Of a DNA stretch of 8,569 bases, positions 6,439 through 8,569 are shown piece after piece. The position numbers were made by a program, and so were the translations under genes. The stretch is from JBBRLG01 sp038231495 (GTDB lineage Bacteria; Planctomycetota; Planctomycetia; Gemmatales; Gemmataceae): contig JBBRLG010000322.1 in the NCBI GenBank assembly GCA_038231495.1, positions 1-8,569 on the forward strand. The letters run 5' to 3'. The notes beneath the pieces are model-generated. The model ran no database searches, had not been told where the DNA came from, and saw only the letters and a program-made list of their open reading frames with translations. Every line of letters begins with the position of its first letter. Position 1 is the stretch's first letter.

Positions 6439-6756
6439 ATGAAGACACCCTACACGCACATCAACGATCTGGCGAAGGAGGCCCAACCGCCCGAGAAGGG
6501 CATCCTGAGCCGCACGCTTTACAACGACGAGCGCGTCAAGGCGGTCATTTTCGGGTTCGGCCAGGGCGAAGAGCTTTCCGAACACACCGCCTCAATGCCT
6601 GCCATCCTGCACTTCCTCCAGGGTGAGGCGAAGCTGACGTTGGGCGACGATACCCTGGAGGCCAAGCCGGGCACTTGGGTCCACATGCCGACCGGCCAGC
6701 GGCATAGCATCCAGGCGAACACGCCGGTAGTCATGCTGTTGTTGCTGATGAAGTAA
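6439..6756 (+). CDS. Small cupin-domain protein
   Basis: Single-domain cupin of 105 residues, cytoplasmic. The beta-barrel motifs are visible. Motif 1 reads GEELSEHTASMPAILHFLQG (about 47-66), which keeps one His but lacks the second His and the Glu of the classical HxH-x(3,4)-E set. Motif 2 reads PGTWVHMPTGQRHSIQAN (about 80-97) with its His. A subgroup of cupins carries this EHTA form, so metal binding, if any, is non-classical. The start is strongly supported by AGGAGG (6426-6431) at 7 nt, overlapping the methyltransferase TAG stop. Translational coupling with the methyltransferase and a shared pathway are likely. It may be an enzyme, a ligand-binding sensor or an accessory to the methyltransferase; the sequence does not decide. 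Confidence 0.9.
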   Translation: MKTPYTHINDLAKEAQPPEKGILSRTLYNDERVKAVIFGFGQGEELSEHTASMPAILHFLQGEAKLTLGDDTLEAKPGTWVHMPTGQRHSIQANTPVVMLLLLMK

Positions 6757-6901
6757 AGGACGGTCGTAGGGCACTTGGTCCTGGTGCCGACCCAAGAGGG
6801 CAACCGAGGCACGATGATGCTATTCCCTCGGCACGAATGATCCGCACACCCGGCTTGCGCCAAGGGGCTTGCCAAAGGGACCCTTGCCACCCCCCTTCGC
6901 C

Positions 6902-6929
6902 GACCCTTGCCAAGCCTTTGGCAAGGGTC
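6902..6929. repeat. Perfect hairpin, 12-bp arms
   Basis: GACCCTTGCCAA (6902-6913) pairs with TTGGCAAGGGTC (6918-6929) across a 4-nt loop. It shares the CCCTTGCCAA core with the next hairpin, and a further single copy of CCCTTGCC sits at 6881-6888. No T-run follows on either strand. Confidence 0.8.
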
Positions 6930-6975
6930 TATCAGCGCCGCTGCCTGCTCCTGACGGTCGCTGCGTGCCAAAATT

Positions 6976-7013
6976 CCACCCTTGCCAAGATTGTTACGCT
7001 TTGGCAAGGGTGG
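6976..7013. repeat. Perfect hairpin, 13-bp arms, same core
   Basis: CCACCCTTGCCAA (6976-6988) pairs with TTGGCAAGGGTGG (7001-7013) across a 12-nt loop. The 10-bp core CCCTTGCCAA matches the hairpin at 6902-6929, while the loops and flanks differ. That points to a repeated, structure-conserved element and argues against a simple recent duplication. Confidence 0.8.
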
Positions 7014-7277
7014 CAGGGCGTCCGCTGCCGCGCGGTCAAAGGGGATGCAATCGGGAGCTTGGTCGCGTAAACGGCGTGCGCCCGAAACAGCACCATTGGC
7101 AGAAGCAATTGGTGCGGTCCTTACCTGTCGAGATAATAAGAAGCGACGGAGGAAAGGACCGGACAGGCGACGGAGGACGTGGAGGCGTTGCATCGGAAAC
7201 CGTGAATGGGCCGCTTTGGCCCCCCCCCTCGGCTGCAACCTGCCTCCTGTTACAGAGCGGTGCGCCAATGATCGGCG

Positions 7278-7306
7278 CTGACGGCCATGGGCCAATCGGG
7301 TATTAT
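7278..7306 (+). promoter_or_regulatory. Sigma70-like promoter upstream of the AF2212-like gene
   Basis: CTGACG (7278-7283, 4 of 6) and TATTAT (7301-7306, 5 of 6) are 17 bp apart. They lie 35 bp upstream of the ATG at 7342, in an AT-rich island after several hundred GC-rich bases. Motif match only. Confidence 0.4.
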
Positions 7307-7341
7307 TCTACCACAACATCTCTCGATCTCGCGAGGTAGCC

Positions 7342-7611
7342 ATGACCCTCGAAGGAACCATCATCAATGGCCAAGTCGTGCTGGATCAGACGCAGGCACT
7401 TCCCGAAGGCGCGAAAGTGCGCATCCAGATTGATCGACCTGCTGGGGCCAAGGAGGAATGGCTGCGCCGGCTGCGCAGCGCTGCCACGGATTGCGGTGTC
7501 TCGCTTTCCAACGAGGCGTTGAGCAGCGAGAATACGGATAAGGGGACAGCGTACATTTCAAGAATACGGATAAGGGGACAGCGTACATTTCAAGTTCAGG
7601 GGCCGGGATAA
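7342..7611 (+). CDS. AF2212-like (DUF104-type) antitoxin-like protein, 3' end replaced by repeats
   Basis: Residues 1-31, MTLEGTIINGQVVLDQ followed by LPEGAKVRIQID, match the short beta-rich AF2212-like/DUF104 family. Members of that family are often encoded before a PIN-domain toxin and act as its antitoxin. EEWLRRLRS and CGVSLSNEALSSE (38-63) form a helical tail common in planctomycete members. From codon 64 on, the frame runs through a 2 x 32-bp tandem repeat and stops at a TAA inside a further repeat copy (7609-7611). Residues 64-89 are therefore repeat-encoded and not ancestral. Probably only a few native C-terminal residues were lost (inference). The ATG has GAGG (7333-7336) at 5 nt. 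No PIN-domain gene follows; the next gene is an unrelated antitoxin. It may be a solitary or disrupted toxin-antitoxin remnant. Confidence 0.65.
   Translation: MTLEGTIINGQVVLDQTQALPEGAKVRIQIDRPAGAKEEWLRRLRSAATDCGVSLSNEALSSENTDKGTAYISRIRIRGQRTFQVQGPG
7529..7594 (+). repeat. 32-bp direct tandem repeat, two exact copies
   Basis: 7529-7560 and 7561-7592 are identical, and AG begins a third unit. Each unit contains GGATAAGGGGACAGCGTACA. A further, diverged copy of the same core follows at 7605-7629. The repeat has invaded the end of the upstream coding frame. Confidence 0.95.
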
Positions 7612-7671
7612 GGGGACAGCGTAAATTTCGGCTCTAATGCAACTGGAATCTACGCTGTCCCCTTATCTGCC
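7605..7671. repeat. REP-like hairpin element, copy A
   Basis: GATAAGGGGACAGCGTA (7607-7623) and TACGCTGTCCCCTTATC (7651-7667) are perfect 17-bp reverse complements around a 27-nt loop containing TTCGGCTCTAATGCAACTGG. Bases 7610-7671 match 8414-8475 with a single difference (T7635 versus A8439). The compact hairpin with a conserved, unpaired loop resembles REP/MITE-type non-autonomous elements mobilised by a transposase in trans. No transposase is in this window. Confidence 0.9.
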
Positions 7672-7701
7672 GCCGCTACGCTGTCCCCTTATCTGCCGCC
7701 G
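7650..7701 (-). repeat. 26-bp tandem repeat in opposite polarity
   Basis: 7650-7675 and 7676-7701 are identical and contain CTACGCTGTCCCCTTATCTG plus a GCC-rich tail. These carry the reverse complement of the GGGGACAGCG core. The first copy is the right arm of hairpin copy A. Confidence 0.95.
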
Positions 7702-7703
7702 CA

Positions 7704-7732
7704 TGGACCGGAAGCCGGCGTCCGGTTACGAT
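7704..7732 (+). promoter_or_regulatory. Candidate promoter and operator of the toxin-antitoxin operon
   Basis: TGGACC (7704-7709, 4 of 6) and TACGAT (7727-7732, 4 of 6) are spaced 17 bp. The spacer region coincides with a 20-bp palindrome, ACCGGAAGCCGGCGTCCGGT (7707-7726), which has one mismatched pair. Type II toxin-antitoxin operons are usually autorepressed by the antitoxin at such palindromes. The start codon lies 19 bp downstream with AAGGAG at 7740-7745. The promoter boxes alone are weak; symmetry and position make the case. Confidence 0.4.
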
Positions 7733-7751
7733 ACGGGAAAAGGAGAAAACC

Positions 7752-7964
7752 ATGATTGAGTTGACCGAGAAACAGCGGCAGGCCCTCCGGAACGGCGAGG
7801 CCGTGCGCGTTCCCGCCCTCGACAATGGTGAAGAAGTGGTACTCCTTCGTGGCGAGGACTATGACAGGATTCAGGCGCTCCTGGAGGACGAACGGGAGAA
7901 GGCTGCCTGGGCAGGACTCGCCCGCAAGGCGGCCACCCGTTGGGCGCAGGAGAACCCCTTCTGA
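7752..7964 (+). CDS. Antitoxin of a MazF-type toxin-antitoxin pair
   Basis: Small protein of 70 residues. The N-terminal part MIELTEKQRQALRNGEAVRV, then NGEEVVLLRGEDYDRIQALL, resembles short antitoxins found before MazF/PemK toxins in planctomycetes and related bacteria, with a Phd/YefM-like flavour. The second half (about 45-70, EDEREKAAWAGLARKAATRWAQENPF) is a charged, probably flexible helical tail. In this class such a tail wraps and inhibits the toxin. ATG at 7752 has AAGGAG 6 nt upstream. Its TGA stop overlaps the toxin ATG by one base (TGATG, 7962-7966), indicating translational coupling, and the antitoxin-first order is usual for type II systems. Function follows mainly from the toxin next to it. 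Confidence 0.8.
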   Translation: MIELTEKQRQALRNGEAVRVPALDNGEEVVLLRGEDYDRIQALLEDEREKAAWAGLARKAATRWAQENPF

Positions 7965-8305
7965 TGAACCGAGTCGAACTCTATTGGGCGGACCTCGCCG
8001 TTGGGCGCCGCCCGATTGTCGTTGTTTCCCGGGAAGACTTGAACCGGGGCAATTATGTGGTGGCTGTCTTATGCACAACGGCGAACTTTGCCGTTCGTTC
8101 GATGCTGCCCAACTGCGTTCCGTTTCATGCGGGCGAGTTTGGACTTCCCCAGGATTGCGTGGCGCAATGTGAGGCCATCACTTTCGTGGACAAACAGGAT
8201 CTCGATGCCCAGGCTGGCTTTATCGGCATATTGGATGATGTAAAGATGCGCGAGGTCATCCATGCCCTCGGACACATCTTAGACTCGGATTGTGAGCCGA
8301 ATTGA
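7964..8305 (+). CDS. MazF/PemK-family endoribonuclease toxin
   Basis: Product of 113 residues. Its homologues cleave single-stranded RNA at short motifs and arrest translation until the antitoxin is restored. Blocks align end to end with B. subtilis MazF by eye. MNRVELYWADL matches the RGDVYFADL strand and RRPIVVVS matches RPVLVIQ (Arg16 at the catalytic Arg position). VLCTTAN matches AITAQ (Thr38/39 at the catalytic Thr), and LPNCV matches LPTHV. LPQDCVAQCEAITFVDKQDL matches FERDSVILLEQIRTIDKQRL. The C-terminal ILDDVKMREVIHALGHIL is the usual helix. The loop between the first two strands is shorter than in classic MazF. Start at 7964 is preferred over an in-frame TTG at 7940, because it couples to the antitoxin stop. 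The catalytic positions look intact, so it is probably active. Confidence 0.9.
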   Translation: MNRVELYWADLAVGRRPIVVVSREDLNRGNYVVAVLCTTANFAVRSMLPNCVPFHAGEFGLPQDCVAQCEAITFVDKQDLDAQAGFIGILDDVKMREVIHALGHILDSDCEPN

Positions 8306-8322
8306 GACGGATGACAAAGTAT

Positions 8323-8355
8323 AACGGCCGGCAGCCTTCGCGAGTGGCGGCCGTT
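8323..8355 (+). terminator. Probable terminator of the toxin-antitoxin operon
   Basis: AACGGCCG (8323-8330) pairs perfectly with CGGCCGTT (8348-8355) over a 17-nt loop, and TTCTTCT reads out from the end of the stem (from 8354). It lies 17 bp after the toxin stop. The large loop and interrupted T-run make it a moderate intrinsic terminator. Confidence 0.5.
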
Positions 8356-8377
8356 CTTCTGGCCGAGAAAGTTGTGA

Positions 8378-8423
8378 ACGGGATGAGGGGACAGAACGGG
8401 ATAAGAACGGGACAAGGGGACAG
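8378..8423 (+). repeat. Degenerate G-rich direct repeats beside element copy B
   Basis: AACGGGATGAGGGGACAG (8378-8395) recurs as AACGGGACAAGGGGACAG (8406-8423), with a partial AACGGGATAAG between (8396-8406). They carry the same GGGGACAG core as the array at 7529-7701. They look like decayed or partial units of that family. Confidence 0.7.
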
Positions 8424-8475
8424 CGTAAATTTCGGCTCAAATGCAACTGGAATCTACGCTGTCCCCTTATCTGCC
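8414..8475. repeat. REP-like hairpin element, copy B
   Basis: Same 62-bp element as copy A, in the same orientation, differing at one base. The arms are AAGGGGACAGCGTA (8414-8427) and TACGCTGTCCCCTT (8455-8468), perfect over 14 bp with the conserved loop. It lies 108 bp after the toxin stop, so the two copies bracket the toxin-antitoxin operon. Confidence 0.9.
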
Positions 8476-8499
8476 TGTCTGGAGCGCCACGGAGGAAAA

Positions 8500-8569
8500 G
8501 TGACCACTATAAATTGGCCGAGGGACGTGTTGTTGACTGTTGTGTTTGTGTCCTTTTCGGGGGCAATTA
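8500..8569 (+). CDS. Possible start of a further gene, cut by right window edge
   Basis: A GTG at 8500 is preceded by GGAGG (8491-8495) at 4 nt, and the frame stays open to the window end. It reads MTTINWPRDVLLTVVFVSFSGAI. The hydrophobic run DVLLTVVFVSFSGAI could be a signal peptide or membrane segment. Only 23 codons are visible, so the product is unknown and chance cannot be excluded. The GTG directly follows repeat copy B. Confidence 0.35.
   Translation, partial: MTTINWPRDVLLTVVFVSFSGAI

Larger units (their letters stand above)
6757..7341. other. 585-bp non-coding stretch with hairpin cluster
   Basis: No gene is supported on either strand; the open frames here are low-quality and rich in Arg and Pro. 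After the cupin stop there is a bulged stem (GGTC 6762-6765 / GACC 6789-6792 and GGCAC 6770-6774 / GTGCC 6784-6788) that may terminate the operon. Five occurrences of CCCTTGCC or its complement lie at 6881-7010. A GA-rich segment (7140-7190) repeats GCGACGGAGGA at 7143-7153 and 7167-7177. A promoter-like pair lies at 7278-7306. Confidence 0.7.

Noticed and set aside
6519..7295. Long minus-strand open frame of 258 codons
   Set aside because: It runs antisense through the cupin gene and the hairpin cluster, has Arg/Pro-rich low-quality composition and no recognisable domain.
7529..7701. CRISPR array
   Set aside because: Units are directly abutting with no unique spacers, and they switch orientation midway. 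No cas genes are present.
7529..8305. Type III (ToxIN-like) toxin-antitoxin system: tandem repeats plus hairpin before a MazF-fold toxin
   Set aside because: The layout is superficially similar, but a protein antitoxin gene lies between and overlaps the toxin start, the tandem repeat has only two units, and the same hairpin recurs downstream. Type II plus REP-like elements explains it better.

Overview
The window is a GC-rich, gene-dense bacterial chromosome segment. It carries housekeeping genes interleaved with many intergenic inverted repeats. The repeat style suggests a planctomycete, perhaps near the Gemmata group: long hairpins whose arms read like AAGCCTGAAGCGCAAGCG, C/G-run hairpins next to stop codons, and GGGGACAGCG repeats. 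The protein styles fit that too. This assignment is inference; no rRNA or other phylogenetic marker is present apart from trpS and upp.

Region 1 (1-1769, plus strand): the tryptophanyl-tRNA synthetase gene trpS, cut by the left window edge, is followed by a four-unit heptanucleotide repeat and a complete uracil phosphoribosyltransferase gene (upp). A 124-bp inverted repeat with a nested hairpin in each arm closes this block. It separates upp from the convergent gene that follows and probably terminates both.

Region 2 (1766-4153): a minus-strand cation diffusion facilitator transporter and a minus-strand HxlR/MarR-type regulator. The regulator is divergent from a plus-strand short-chain dehydrogenase/reductase. 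The HxlR-SDR pair looks like a redox- or electrophile-responsive module with a candidate operator between the genes.

Region 3 (4154-6756): a repeat-bearing intergenic stretch with a 26-bp perfect hairpin, followed by an orphan coiled-coil protein gene. That gene has a plausible sigma70-type promoter with an 11-bp palindrome in its spacer. Next is a tight two-gene operon of a SAM-dependent methyltransferase and a small cupin.

Region 4 (6757-8569): accessory DNA. A 585-bp non-coding stretch holds a cluster of CTTGCCAA-type hairpins. After it comes an AF2212-like antitoxin-type gene whose 3' end runs into a repeat array, then a complete MazF/PemK-type toxin-antitoxin pair. The pair is bracketed by two nearly identical 62-bp hairpin elements (one mismatch, same orientation, 804 bp apart) that belong to a family with the core GGGGACAG. 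The gene layout is that of an antitoxin first, toxin second, 1-nt overlapping operon with its own palindromic promoter region. The repeat-bracketed toxin-antitoxin module is the most unusual structure in the window. A possible new gene starts at a GTG at 8500 and leaves the window.
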